36,125 bases of DNA, from the NCBI GenBank assembly GCA_018822845.1, contig JAHJJD010000107.1, positions 1 through 36,125 of the forward strand. The letters run 5' to 3'. This document shows positions 1-7,837 of this stretch, piece by piece. Numbering within the stretch: position 1 is the first letter of the stretch; the number at the start of each line of letters is the position of its first letter. The notes under the pieces were generated by a model. That model was not told where the DNA came from and did not search any database. It saw only the letters and a list, made by a program, of their open reading frames with translations. This DNA is from Gammaproteobacteria bacterium. GTDB taxonomy: Bacteria > Pseudomonadota > Gammaproteobacteria > Thiotrichales > Thiotrichaceae. Made by a program: the position numbers and the translations under genes.

Positions 1-132
1 CAACTGCGCAAATACACCAAGCATCCACGCGGGCAGAAAAAACCGATGCCCGCGAAGACGAATGACCCGACAAAACCCCATATCTCAACCGCAAGGCTGC
101 TCAGCCAGCGGAAGGGCAAGAACTCACCTTGA
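1..132 (+). pseudogene. C-terminal remnant of a transposase
   Basis: The frame open from the window edge to a TGA at 130-132 encodes a very basic tail rich in K, R and P, containing the stretch HISTARLL. This resembles, from memory, the C-terminal tails of IS4-like transposases. No upstream part is visible because the window starts here, so it could be the end of an intact gene. The next reading frame begins directly after it without a start codon, which suggests the element inserted into that gene. The family assignment is uncertain. Confidence 0.4.
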
Positions 133-141
133 AAGGCATAG

Positions 142-1140
142 ATAGATGCACTTGAGAAAATCATTGATCTCCAGGAGAAAATTGATTCATCAGACTATAA
201 TGAGATTATTTTTAACTACAAGAAAATAATCTCCATAATTCAACAAACCGCAGGTAACCATACTGAAAAACTTGAATTATACTCTTCCAAAGCAAGAGAT
301 TTAATTGAGCGGCAATATTTTGGCGATGAGCAATTAGAAGAACGCTCATACAAGTTAGCTGAATTATACGATGAACTTGGCCTCAAATCTGAAGCTTATT
401 ACCACTATTATTTACTAACTGAAGTCTTACGTAATCGTGGAAATGCATTGTCTGAGAGATTTTCCTTAGCAAACCAGAAAATAAAAAATATTCTATTAAA
501 TACCAATTCTGGCTTAACTACAGCCAAGCTGCATGAAATGAACGAAAAAGCTCAAGAAGAAGTCAATAAAGTTATTAATTCCGCTGGAGGAATTGAACAA
601 TGGAATGCTTATCATGAAGTTAAAGAAATCAGAGGATTGGTTTCAAAAATTGAAAATCTTATACAGGCCGACCCTAAATCGTCCATATTACACAGCGTTG
701 TAGAGCAAGGATTTAAAAATCAGTCGAACAACATTGAAACATTAGAAACAGCAATGGATTCTTTGAAAGAGTCATTTTCAACAAGATTAAATGACTTGGA
801 AAGCTTTTTAGCTACAAACAAAGCAAACTATAGCAGTGAAACGACAGGGATAATAAAACTCATAAAAGAAGACTTCTCAGGAAAAATCAATAGCATGGAA
901 GAAAAGCTAACTTCAGGATTAAACAATAACAATCAGGCTGATTTCATTATAAGCCTCAAAAATGAGTTTGAATTATTTAGCAAAACAGTAGAAGAAAGAC
1001 TATCAGAACTACCTGACTCCAAGAGAGAAAAAAACATTCAATCTACGCATAAGAAAGTGCTTTTCCCATGGGTAGTAGCGGGACTCTCGATAATAGTCAC
1101 ATTGGTATTTGCAATTCTCTATTTTAACGAAAAGAGTTAA
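142..1140 (+). pseudogene. 5'-truncated coiled-coil protein with C-terminal membrane anchor
   Basis: An open frame runs from just after a TAG at 139-141 to the TAA at 1138-1140 and reads like protein throughout, but has no ATG or GTG near its beginning. The first reasonable start is a TTG at 448, which would give 230 aa and discard about 100 codons of protein-like sequence. The product is rich in K, E, N, S and I, has long heptad-like helical stretches, and ends with one hydrophobic segment (about residues 207-226 counted from 448) followed by a short charged tail. It would be a tail-anchored coiled-coil protein. The AT-rich composition differs from the nif genes. The transposase tail directly upstream probably removed the true 5' end. 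Function is unknown; expression from the TTG cannot be excluded. Confidence 0.5.
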
Positions 1141-1160
1141 AATATGTCCTTTTAATTTAG

Positions 1161-1376
1161 GATATTAACAAACGATGGATACCGAATGAGGATGACGACC
1201 TACATGGCATGATTGTCCATATCCGTTTGATCGACGGCACAATCTGAATTCAGTATGACGGCACGGAAGAAGGTGTTGCTACCGAATTGCTGAAAGCGGG
1301 TGTGCCGAAAGAACATATCGTGCTGGGATTTCGGCATCCCAGCGAACGAAAATATAGTGGGCTGGCAATAAAGTGA
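1161..1376 (+). pseudogene. xisI: xisI remnant with in-frame stop
   Basis: The frame 1161-1376 encodes the C-terminal two thirds of an XisI-like protein. Its end, with IQYDGTEEGVA, GVPKEHIVLGFRHP and SERKYSGLAIK, matches the family's usual C-terminus. A TGA at 1245-1247 falls where the family normally has Trp (…IWIQ…), so TGG to TGA is the likely change. A TAG directly before 1161 and the absence of an N-terminus show it is a fragment. XisI was named as an excision-controlling factor of the cyanobacterial fdxN element and is usually paired with XisH; no xisH is seen here. Confidence 0.7.
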
Positions 1377-1413
1377 GTAGTCAAGTCTTGTTGTGGATGT
1401 CGCTTAATAAAGT

Positions 1414-2529
1414 TTACGCATGATTGGAGAAATCTGAAAGTGAGAAGTTGGCATCGTCTTTTCCAAAGAAGTCATTAGAAACTTTTCTTCTGATTTTTTC
1501 ATATTTTATTGTACGTTGATCCGAGTCATCCTCCTGATTTATTTGCATATCTAAAAAGTCTTCTTTTGAAAGAAGAGCAACATAGACATATTGCTTTACT
1601 TTATGATCTTTTATGTTATAAGCAAGGTTCTTCAATATATTATCTTGAAGTATTCCTTGTTCAATAGAGTTGCGCTCTTCTACTATTCTTGCTATTTTGC
1701 AAGTCGTTTTCATATTTTTAAAAGTTCTTCTTAATTTATTTAGGTTTGATGCAGAGTATTTGACATCATGCCACCCTATTAGAATAACGGACAAGGAAGA
1801 TAAAAATGCAAGCACAGATAAAAAAGCCAAGATGATAATGTTTGACTTATCTGTATTTCCGTATAAGAAAAACAACACTGTAAGCGGATATACATAAACA
1901 ACCATAATTGACAAGATTTTAACCGCCCCATCAAGTAGTAAAAGTTTTCCTTTACTACTAATACTTTGCATATGGGCTTCATGCAGGAATTGATGTTTCC
2001 CAAGTTGCAGTTGAGTTAGAGGGGCTGTTTTAGTAAGTCCAGATGAAACAAATATATCAATAATGTCAGAGCTATTAATAAGCGCATCACTCTGATTTTT
2101 ATCTTTAAAATCCAAGCCAATATTGTCAATTAATTTAGCCGCTAATTTTACACTTCTAATGGCATGACTATGAGTTATAGAGAATAGCATCATAAGCAAT
2201 GACGTTAAAATCATTGAGAGAAGTAAAAATTGCTTCTTACTCGCTTTACCAATAAAAGGAATATCTAGTTTATCCTCGTTTTCTTTTGTGGCAGTTATTT
2301 CTATTTTGCTGGGGAGATGTGTATCAACGTTAACCAAATCAAAAGTTTTCTGATTTCTCTCAAGAAATCGATATGTCGTAACTTCTTGATCTGGATTATC
2401 AATAAGCCCTAACATTGCAACAGTAACAACCAGCAATAATGCTAATAAGTAACGGTTACTAACTGCGAAATTTCTTGAAACTGCCTGAGTCAGTTTATCT
2501 AGTGAGTCAACTTTCTCAAAAAGCTTCAT
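1414..2529 (-). CDS. Unknown multi-pass membrane protein
   Basis: I do not recognise a family. With the start at 2529 the product is 371 aa. That start is preferred because GGAG lies 8 nt upstream (2538-2541); an ATG at 2562 would add 11 residues but has no ribosome site. Four hydrophobic segments are visible at about residues 27-43, 100-119, 202-223 and 230-253. The region between the first two (about 55 residues) and the roughly 80 residues between the second and third are polar, and the last 110 residues are a charged, probably cytoplasmic tail. AT-rich codon use contrasts with nifB next door, suggesting acquisition. It is transcribed away from nifB. Confidence 0.6.
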   Translation of the reverse strand: MKLFEKVDSLDKLTQAVSRNFAVSNRYLLALLLVVTVAMLGLIDNPDQEVTTYRFLERNQKTFDLVNVDTHLPSKIEITATKENEDKLDIPFIGKASKKQFLLLSMILTSLLMMLFSITHSHAIRSVKLAAKLIDNIGLDFKDKNQSDALINSSDIIDIFVSSGLTKTAPLTQLQLGKHQFLHEAHMQSISSKGKLLLLDGAVKILSIMVVYVYPLTVLFFLYGNTDKSNIIILAFLSVLAFLSSLSVILIGWHDVKYSASNLNKLRRTFKNMKTTCKIARIVEERNSIEQGILQDNILKNLAYNIKDHKVKQYVYVALLSKEDFLDMQINQEDDSDQRTIKYEKIRRKVSNDFFGKDDANFSLSDFSNHA

Positions 2530-2623
2530 ATTCAGAACTCCGAAAGACATAATTTCATGCATAAAACGAGTTGTAATAATAAGTGACAGTGCAAAACTTA
2601 TCCATACTCATGATGTGAGAGTC

Positions 2624-2639
2624 TGTCATCTTCCCTACA
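2624..2639. promoter_or_regulatory. NifA upstream activator site, distal (nifB)
   Basis: TGT at 2624-2626, ten bases, then ACA at 2637-2639: the exact NifA-binding consensus TGT-N10-ACA. Its centre is about 110 bp upstream of the -24 GG of the nifB promoter. Confidence 0.65.
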
Positions 2640-2671
2640 TCACATTCCCGACATTCCCCCTCAAACCCCTT

Positions 2672-2687
2672 TGTCGCACACCCAACA
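2672..2687. promoter_or_regulatory. NifA upstream activator site, proximal (nifB)
   Basis: A second exact TGT-N10-ACA (TGT 2672-2674, ACA 2685-2687). Its centre is about 62 bp upstream of the -24 GG. The same 61-62 bp spacing recurs before nifQ and iscA. Confidence 0.7.
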
Positions 2688-2739
2688 ACAAAACGCCAAC
2701 CAACTGTAAATAAAAGAAAAATTACATGATAGCGTCACT

Positions 2740-2755
2740 TGGCACGCAAATTGAA
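2740..2755 (+). promoter_or_regulatory. sigma54 (-24/-12) promoter of the nifB operon
   Basis: TGGCAC at 2740-2745, five bases, then TTGAA at 2751-2755. Spacing is correct for sigma54. The -12 element is TTGA instead of the preferred TTGC, so the promoter may be weaker than those of nifH and iscA. Transcription should start near 2767, about 40 nt before nifB. Confidence 0.75.
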
Positions 2756-2805
2756 CTACCCATGCAAACACCCTCACGAAACCCATTTCGTCACGGAGAA
2801 TACGC

Positions 2806-4314
2806 ATGGAACTGACTGTTTTAGGGCAAAGCCAAACCACCGCTCCCGCTGCCGGGGGCTGCGCCTCCAGCGGTTGCGGGAGCAACGACGACCAACTGAA
2901 CCACCTGCCGGAACACATCCGCGCCAAGGTGCATAACCACCCGTGCTACTCCGAAGAGGCACACCACCATTACGCCCGGATGCACGTTGCAGTAGCCCCG
3001 GCCTGCAACATCCAGTGCCACTATTGCAACCGCAAATACGACTGTTCCAACGAATCGCGCCCCGGCGTAGTTTCCGAACTGCTTACCCCCGATCAGGCGG
3101 TGAAAAAGGTCATGACCGTGGCGGCGAACATCCCGCAAATGACCGTACTGGGCATCGCAGGCCCTGGCGACCCGCTCGCCAACCCGGAACGCACCTTCGA
3201 CACCTTCCGCCAACTGACCGAAAAAGCGCCGGACATCAAACTGTGCGTCTCCACCAACGGTCTGGCACTGCCGGAACTGGTCGACGAACTGTGCAAACAC
3301 AATATCGACCACGTAACCATGACCATCAACTGTGTTGACCCCGACATCGGCGCACAGATTTACCCGTGGATTTTCTGGAAAAACCGCCGCGTCTACGGTC
3401 GCAAGGGTGCAGAAATCCTCATCAAGCAGCAGCAAAAAGGGCTGCAAATGCTGGTCGATCGCGGCATTTTGGTCAAGGTCAACTCGGTGATGATCCCCGG
3501 TGTCAACGACAAGCATCTGGAAGAAGTCAGCAAGGCGGTCAAGGCCAAAGGCGCATTCCTGCACAACGTCATGCCGCTGATTGCCGAAGCCGAACACGGC
3601 ACGTTCTACGGCGTGATGGGGCAACGCGGCCCGACCCACGACGAATTGCAGGAACTGCAAGATGCCTGTTCCGGCGACATGAACATGATGCGCCATTGCC
3701 GCCAATGCCGCGCCGATGCGGTCGGGATGCTGGGTGAAGACCGTGGCGATGAGTTCACCATGGACAAGATCGAAGCCGTGGATGTCGACTACGCCGCAGC
3801 GATGGTCAAACGCGCCGAAGTCCACGCTGCCATCGAAGCCACCCTCGCTGCCAAACAGCAGAAGAAAAATGAAACCTTCATCTCGCTGTCCAGCTTAAGC
3901 ATTCCGAAAAAGGAATCCCGCCCAGTCCTGATGGCAATCGCCACTTCCGGCGGCGGCATTATCAACCAGCACTTCGGTCATGCGCGTGAATTCCTGATCT
4001 ACGAAGCCAATGCCCACGACGTGCGCTTCATCAGCCACCGCAAAACCGACCTGTATTGCAGCGGCGATGACACCTGCGGCGACGGCGAAAGCGTCCTGCA
4101 AAAAACCATCAACGCCCTGAAAGGTTGCGAAGTGGTGCTGTGTTCCAAGATCGGCTACGAGCCGTGGGGAATGCTGGAAGAAGCCGGAATCATGCCCAAC
4201 GGTGAACACGCGCTGGAAGCCATCGAAGACGCGGTTGCCGCCGTCTACAAGGAAATGGGCGAAAAAGGCTTGCTCGACAAGAAACCGGAAACCAAGCAAC
4301 GCGCTACCGCGTAA
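2806..4314 (+). CDS. nifB: NifB, nitrogenase cofactor core synthase
   Basis: Radical-SAM enzyme of 502 aa that fuses two [4Fe-4S] clusters and inserts a carbide to make NifB-co, the core of FeMo-co. The radical-SAM cysteines are C67, C71 and C74 in the CNIQCHYC motif, followed by NRKYDC. Further conserved cysteines lie at 19, 24 and 47 and in the RHCRQCRADAVG segment near residue 300. The C-terminal part from about residue 372 is a NifX/NafY-like cofactor-carrier domain (ATSGGG…QHFGHA). The length is typical of fused NifB proteins. The start is supported by GGAG upstream and by the sigma54 promoter with two NifA sites. It is the first gene of an operon with fdxN only 11 bp downstream. Confidence 0.98.
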   Translation: MELTVLGQSQTTAPAAGGCASSGCGSNDDQLNHLPEHIRAKVHNHPCYSEEAHHHYARMHVAVAPACNIQCHYCNRKYDCSNESRPGVVSELLTPDQAVKKVMTVAANIPQMTVLGIAGPGDPLANPERTFDTFRQLTEKAPDIKLCVSTNGLALPELVDELCKHNIDHVTMTINCVDPDIGAQIYPWIFWKNRRVYGRKGAEILIKQQQKGLQMLVDRGILVKVNSVMIPGVNDKHLEEVSKAVKAKGAFLHNVMPLIAEAEHGTFYGVMGQRGPTHDELQELQDACSGDMNMMRHCRQCRADAVGMLGEDRGDEFTMDKIEAVDVDYAAAMVKRAEVHAAIEATLAAKQQKKNETFISLSSLSIPKKESRPVLMAIATSGGGIINQHFGHAREFLIYEANAHDVRFISHRKTDLYCSGDDTCGDGESVLQKTINALKGCEVVLCSKIGYEPWGMLEEAGIMPNGEHALEAIEDAVAAVYKEMGEKGLLDKKPETKQRATA

Positions 4315-4325
4315 GGAGCTGCATC

Positions 4326-4604
4326 ATGGCATTACAAATCGTTGACGGCTGTGTGAACTGCTGGGCGTGCGAACCGCTCTGCCCCAGCCAAGCCATTTAC
4401 GCCGCGCTCCCGCATTTCCTGATCGACGCCAAGAAATGCACCGAATGCGACGGCGACTACGCCGACAAGCAATGCGCCAGCATCTGCCCGATTGAGGAAG
4501 CCATCGTGGACAGTCAGGGTGCAGCCCTGAATCCGCCGGGTTCATTGACCGGGATTCCGCCGGAACGGTGGGAACAGGTGCGGGCGGAGATTCAAGCAAG
4601 ATAA
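4326..4604 (+). CDS. fdxN: FdxN-type 2[4Fe-4S] ferredoxin
   Basis: A 92-aa ferredoxin following nifB, as in many diazotrophs. The first cluster motif is C9-x2-C12-x2-C15-x3-C19-P. The second is C38-x2-C41-x8-C50-x3-C54-P, whose eight-residue insertion is characteristic of the nif-associated 2[4Fe-4S] ferredoxins. It probably donates electrons for NifB-co formation, known for FdxN in Azotobacter. TAAGGAG precedes the ATG. A long inverted repeat begins at its stop codon and may separate its expression from the genes downstream. Confidence 0.93.
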   Translation: MALQIVDGCVNCWACEPLCPSQAIYAALPHFLIDAKKCTECDGDYADKQCASICPIEEAIVDSQGAALNPPGSLTGIPPERWEQVRAEIQAR

Positions 4605-4703
4605 GAAACCCCTCCCCAACCCTCCCCTTATCAGGGAAGGGAGTAAGAGTTCGGAGTGATCTCTTGTTCCTCCCCTGATAAGGGGAGGTTAGGAGGGGTT
4701 TCT
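4604..4703. repeat. Long inverted repeat (hairpin) after fdxN
   Basis: The left arm (about 4604-4637) and right arm (about 4669-4703) are nearly perfect reverse complements over some 33 bases, built on CCCCTTATCAGGG and its complement, with a loop of about 30 bases. It looks like a dispersed palindromic element. In the nifB operon transcript it would form a strong hairpin and could act as an attenuator or mRNA stabiliser. Confidence 0.8.
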
Positions 4704-4725
4704 CCCCCAACACGAGGACACAGCC

Positions 4726-4881
4726 ATGCAATCACGTTTACTAAAATTCTTGCAGACCTTCCGCCGTCACGGACAGATCGACCCGGCACTCAAACGCGCC
4801 TACCCGAACCTGCCCAACTGCCTGCTCAAACGCCATTCCGCCCTACTGAGCCTAGGTCTGGAAGGCAACCGTCATGGCTGA
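4726..4881 (+). CDS. Small basic protein (51 aa) coupled to the flavodiiron gene
   Basis: ATG at 4726 after GAGGA at 4714-4718, ending at a TGA (4879-4881) that overlaps the ATG of the flavodiiron gene by 8 nt, an arrangement typical of translational coupling. The product is basic (many R, K and H), has one Cys (residue 32) and motifs RRHGQIDPALK and YPNLPNCLLKR; no membrane segment or known domain is evident. It fills an otherwise empty gap in the operon with a good ribosome site, so I think it is real. Function unknown; it might be a small partner of the flavodiiron protein or only a leader that controls its translation. Confidence 0.6.
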   Translation: MQSRLLKFLQTFRRHGQIDPALKRAYPNLPNCLLKRHSALLSLGLEGNRHG

Positions 4882-6163
4882 CACCCCGCTCAACGTTTCG
4901 ACATGGAAAGAAGCGGTCGAGTTCGCCCCCGGTGTCCACTGGATCGGCGCACTCGACCCGACCTTGCGCACCTTCGACATCATCCTGCGTACTGCCAACG
5001 GCACGACCTACAACTCTTATCTGGTGCGCGGCAGTGAAGGCGTTGCCATTATCGACACGGTGAAAGAAGGCTTTGAGGACGAATTTTTCCACCGTTTGGA
5101 ATCAGTAGCGCGTTACGACGAAATCAAGGTCATCGTCCTCAACCACCTTGAACCCGACCACAGCGGCGCGTTGCCCGAACTGATGCGTCGCGCCCCGCAA
5201 GCACGGCTGTACATTTCCACCCGCGCCACCACCATGCTCAAAGCGTTATTGCGCCCCAACCGCGAAGAGCCATTTGAATACACCACCGTCACCACCAATG
5301 ACCGGGTAAGCCTCGGCGACCGGCATTTGCGCTTCCTGCACACGCCGTTTCTGCACTGGCCGGATACGCAATGCACTTATCTGGAAGAGCAACAGGTGCT
5401 GTTTTCTGGCGATGTATTCGGCTGCCATTACTGCGATTCGCGCCTGTTTAACGACCGGGTGGGCGATTTCCGCTTTTCGTTCGATTACTACTACGCGCAC
5501 ATTATGCGCCCGTTCAAGCAGTGGGTGATGGAAGCACTCGCCTTGATCGAACCGTTGAAGATGAAAATCGTCGCCCCCACGCACGGCCCCATTTTGCGCG
5601 AACGCCCACGCCGTTACGTGGCGCATTACCGCGAGCTTTCCACCTCCAGCCTCAGCCGTGAACTGGGTGACACCGACAAGTCGCTAATCATTTTTTACAT
5701 GAGTTCCTACGGTAATACGGCACGCATGGCAGAAGCGATTTACAGCGGCGCAGATACCGTCGAAGGCGTGCGCGTCTCGCTGTACGACCTCGAAGGTGGC
5801 GAAATTGACCCCTTCGTCGATCTGATTGAGGAAGCCGATGCGCTGCTGTTTGGTTCCCCCACCATCAACGGCGATGCGGTCAAGCCAGTGTGGGATCTGC
5901 TGTCGTCGCTGGCGGTGGTGAATCTCAAGGGCAAAATTGGCGCAGCGTTCGGCTCGTATGGCTGGAGCGGCGAAGCCGTGCGCATGGTCGAAGACCGGAT
6001 GCGCGGGCTGAAAATGCGGGTTCCGCGTGAAGGCATCCGCGTCAAACTGATTCCAACACAAGAAGAATTGGATGAATGCACAGGGTTTGGTAGAGAAATA
6101 GCCAACATTCTGGTCGGCAAGGAAGTGCAGCGCGGGGTCATTGAATTCAGTGACCTCACCTGA
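4874..6163 (+). CDS. Flavodiiron protein (A-type flavoprotein, FprA family)
   Basis: A 429-aa protein with an N-terminal metallo-beta-lactamase-like diiron domain and a C-terminal flavodoxin domain (from about residue 268, FMN loop near SSYGNTA at 278-283). Diiron ligand candidates are H91, E93, D95 and H96 (HLEPDH), H161, D180 and H237. Flavodiiron proteins reduce O2 to water and/or NO to N2O in the cytoplasm. Placement between FdxN and two [2Fe-2S] ferredoxins in a nif-type operon suggests O2 removal near nitrogenase, with one of those ferredoxins as a possible electron donor. Its start overlaps the small ORF upstream. Confidence 0.95.
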   Translation: MADTPLNVSTWKEAVEFAPGVHWIGALDPTLRTFDIILRTANGTTYNSYLVRGSEGVAIIDTVKEGFEDEFFHRLESVARYDEIKVIVLNHLEPDHSGALPELMRRAPQARLYISTRATTMLKALLRPNREEPFEYTTVTTNDRVSLGDRHLRFLHTPFLHWPDTQCTYLEEQQVLFSGDVFGCHYCDSRLFNDRVGDFRFSFDYYYAHIMRPFKQWVMEALALIEPLKMKIVAPTHGPILRERPRRYVAHYRELSTSSLSRELGDTDKSLIIFYMSSYGNTARMAEAIYSGADTVEGVRVSLYDLEGGEIDPFVDLIEEADALLFGSPTINGDAVKPVWDLLSSLAVVNLKGKIGAAFGSYGWSGEAVRMVEDRMRGLKMRVPREGIRVKLIPTQEELDECTGFGREIANILVGKEVQRGVIEFSDLT

Positions 6164-6194
6164 CAACTGCGCCGCCAGACAATTTTTTAACTAA

Positions 6195-6497
<303 letters not shown>

Positions 6498-6512
6498 TTC
6501 AAGGAGAACAAC

Positions 6513-6860
6513 ATGGCATTAATTACTTTTTCCAGCCCCGAATACAAGGACAAAACCGTGTACGCGGTGGCAGGCAGTTTCACCGAAACCGTGCTGAAAA
6601 TTGCCAAAACCAACAAGATTCCGATCCAGTTTTCCTGTGGCGATGGCGAATGCGGCACTTGCGTGGTCAAGGTCACGCAACTGGGCGACAAAGCGCCAAT
6701 GGGCTATCACCTGGAAGAGAAGGAAAAGACTGTGCTGCTCGAACTGGGCAAAGTCACCAAGGATGAACTGGAAGACATGATCGTTAATGATTTGCCGAGC
6801 AAATGGCGGCTGGCTTGCCAGTTCATCCCGCGTGATGAGGATGTTCTGGTCGAGTATTGA
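6513..6860 (+). CDS. FeSII (Shethna protein II)-like [2Fe-2S] ferredoxin
   Basis: A 115-aa ferredoxin with ligands C42, C47, C50 and C102. Beyond the cluster motifs it shares, from memory, the layout of Azotobacter FeSII: FSSP near the N-terminus, CGDGECGTCVVKV, a KEKTVLLELGK helix, an acidic insertion ending in DLP before WRLACQ, and a DEDVLVEY end. FeSII binds oxidised nitrogenase and holds it in an O2-tolerant inactive complex. The insertion between residues about 67 and 95, where FeSII contacts nitrogenase, is present here. AAGGAGA precedes the ATG. It is the last gene of the nifB operon. A general electron-transfer role is the alternative. Confidence 0.82.
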   Translation: MALITFSSPEYKDKTVYAVAGSFTETVLKIAKTNKIPIQFSCGDGECGTCVVKVTQLGDKAPMGYHLEEKEKTVLLELGKVTKDELEDMIVNDLPSKWRLACQFIPRDEDVLVEY

Positions 6861-6891
6861 ACGGCTTTTGGATGACGTTTGGTGAAGAGCG

Positions 6892-6986
6892 AAGAGGGCG
6901 ACCGCCGGTCGCCCCTACGCCCGTTCGTTACGTTCAATTCCGGCAATTACCCATTCCCCGTAGGGGCGACCGGCGGTCGCCCTTTC
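6892..6986. repeat. Inverted pair of REP-like elements, GACCGCCGGTC core
   Basis: Two hairpin units in opposite orientation: 6892-6918 (ending CTAC) and 6960-6985 (beginning GTAG). Each has the palindrome GGGCGACCGCCGGTCGCCC. They lie between the FeSII-like gene and the convergent RAYT gene and could terminate or stabilise both transcripts. Confidence 0.85.
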
Positions 6987-7008
6987 TTCCGTCAACGGGA
7001 ATCACATC

Positions 7009-7563
7009 TCACTTTTCATACAACGAATCCTCTTTCCACCTGGCCGGATTATTGATGATGTATGCGTTTAACTCGCTCATGGATCGTTCATCACGGATGA
7101 TGTGTTCCCAATAATTGCGCTGCCATACCGGCATTTCCAGGTTTTCACGCAATCTGTTGATTCGTTTGGTAACACTGGATTTGAATCCTGCGACTAATGC
7201 GCTGATTGAGGCAGATTCGGGGCCTTTGGGAATGGCAGGAGCGTTGGGGATGGGCGACCGCCGGTCGCCCCTACGGGTGATGAGGACGATGGCGTGGAAA
7301 TGGTTGGGCATAACCACAAACTCGCCCAATTCGACCTCCTTGCGGATTTGGGAGGATTTTTGCCATTCTGCCTGAACGATTTCACCCAACACATTCAGAT
7401 GCATGACGCCATCGTGGATTTCTCCGAATAGGCATTCCTGGTGTTGGGTACACAAGGTAAGGAAATAGGCTCCTTGTTGGGAATAATCATAACCTTGCAG
7501 GCGGATGGAACGTCGATGATGGATATAGGGGTCGTAGCGTAACATGGATTTATTTTTATTCAT
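7009..7563 (-). CDS. REP-associated tyrosine transposase (RAYT, Y1/HUH)
   Basis: A 184-aa single-strand transposase of the Y1 HUH family. The HUH motif is H88-F-H90 within MPNHFHAIVLI and the catalytic tyrosine is Y151 in WQRNYWEHII; the C-terminal AYIINNPARW is also typical. It is flanked by inverted REP pairs (6892-6986 and 7635-7715), the usual home of a RAYT. A REP unit lies inside the gene (7249-7275) and is translated as RRGDRRSP at residues 97-104, just after the HUH motif, without breaking the frame. RAYTs recognise a GTAG tetranucleotide next to a hairpin, and such GTAG edges are seen on the window's repeats. Weak ribosome site; an ATG at 7545 is an alternative start. Confidence 0.9.
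   Translation of the reverse strand: MNKNKSMLRYDPYIHHRRSIRLQGYDYSQQGAYFLTLCTQHQECLFGEIHDGVMHLNVLGEIVQAEWQKSSQIRKEVELGEFVVMPNHFHAIVLITRRGDRRSPIPNAPAIPKGPESASISALVAGFKSSVTKRINRLRENLEMPVWQRNYWEHIIRDERSMSELNAYIINNPARWKEDSLYEK
7249..7275. repeat. REP unit inside the RAYT coding sequence
   Basis: GGGCGACCGCCGGTCGCCCCTAC within the RAYT gene, same core as the flanking units, ending in CTAC. Its length keeps the reading frame open. Confidence 0.85.
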
Positions 7564-7634
7564 GGCTTTTCGCCCATTCTAAACCTAACCTCCCCCAAAA
7601 TTCACAAACAGGCGACCGGCTGGATTTCCCCTCC

Positions 7635-7715
7635 GTAGGGGCGACCGGCGGTCGCCCTCTTTGGGTTGCGACCATCATATTGTTACTAGGGAGGGCGACC
7701 GCCGGTCGCCCCTAC
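7635..7715. repeat. Inverted pair of REP-like elements upstream of nifQ
   Basis: Units at 7635-7660 (GTAG edge first) and 7690-7715 (CTAC edge last) with the GACCGSCGGTC core. A partial copy of the core (GGCGACCGGC) lies near 7611. The right unit ends 2 bp before a NifA site. Confidence 0.85.
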
Positions 7716-7717
7716 AT

Positions 7718-7733
7718 TGTCGGGTTTTCGACA
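7718..7733. promoter_or_regulatory. NifA upstream activator site (nifQ)
   Basis: Exact TGT-N10-ACA: TGT at 7718-7720 and ACA at 7731-7733, itself nearly palindromic (TGTCGGG…CGACA). Its centre is about 62 bp from the -24 GG. Confidence 0.75.
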
Positions 7734-7785
7734 GGATTGGTTTTCGTTATTGCGAATTTCAATCGGTTAGGCGGTTTCGTTAGGC

Positions 7786-7801
7786 TGGCTTGTTTATTGC
7801 A
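7786..7801 (+). promoter_or_regulatory. sigma54 promoter of nifQ-draG-rrf2
   Basis: TGGC at 7786-7789, seven bases, TTGCA at 7797-7801: correct -24/-12 elements and spacing. Transcription should start near 7813, 25 nt before nifQ. Confidence 0.75.
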
Positions 7802-7837
7802 TTAAATTGCAAAGAACAGAATTGACAGGATATACCC

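Noticed and set aside
2821-3825. Long open frame on the minus strand inside nifB
   Set aside because: Antisense shadow caused by GC-rich codon bias of nifB; no domain and no ribosome site.
6892-7715. CRISPR array suspected from repeated GGGCGACCG units
   Set aside because: Units are in inverted pairs with irregular spacing and no unique spacers; they are REP elements around a RAYT.
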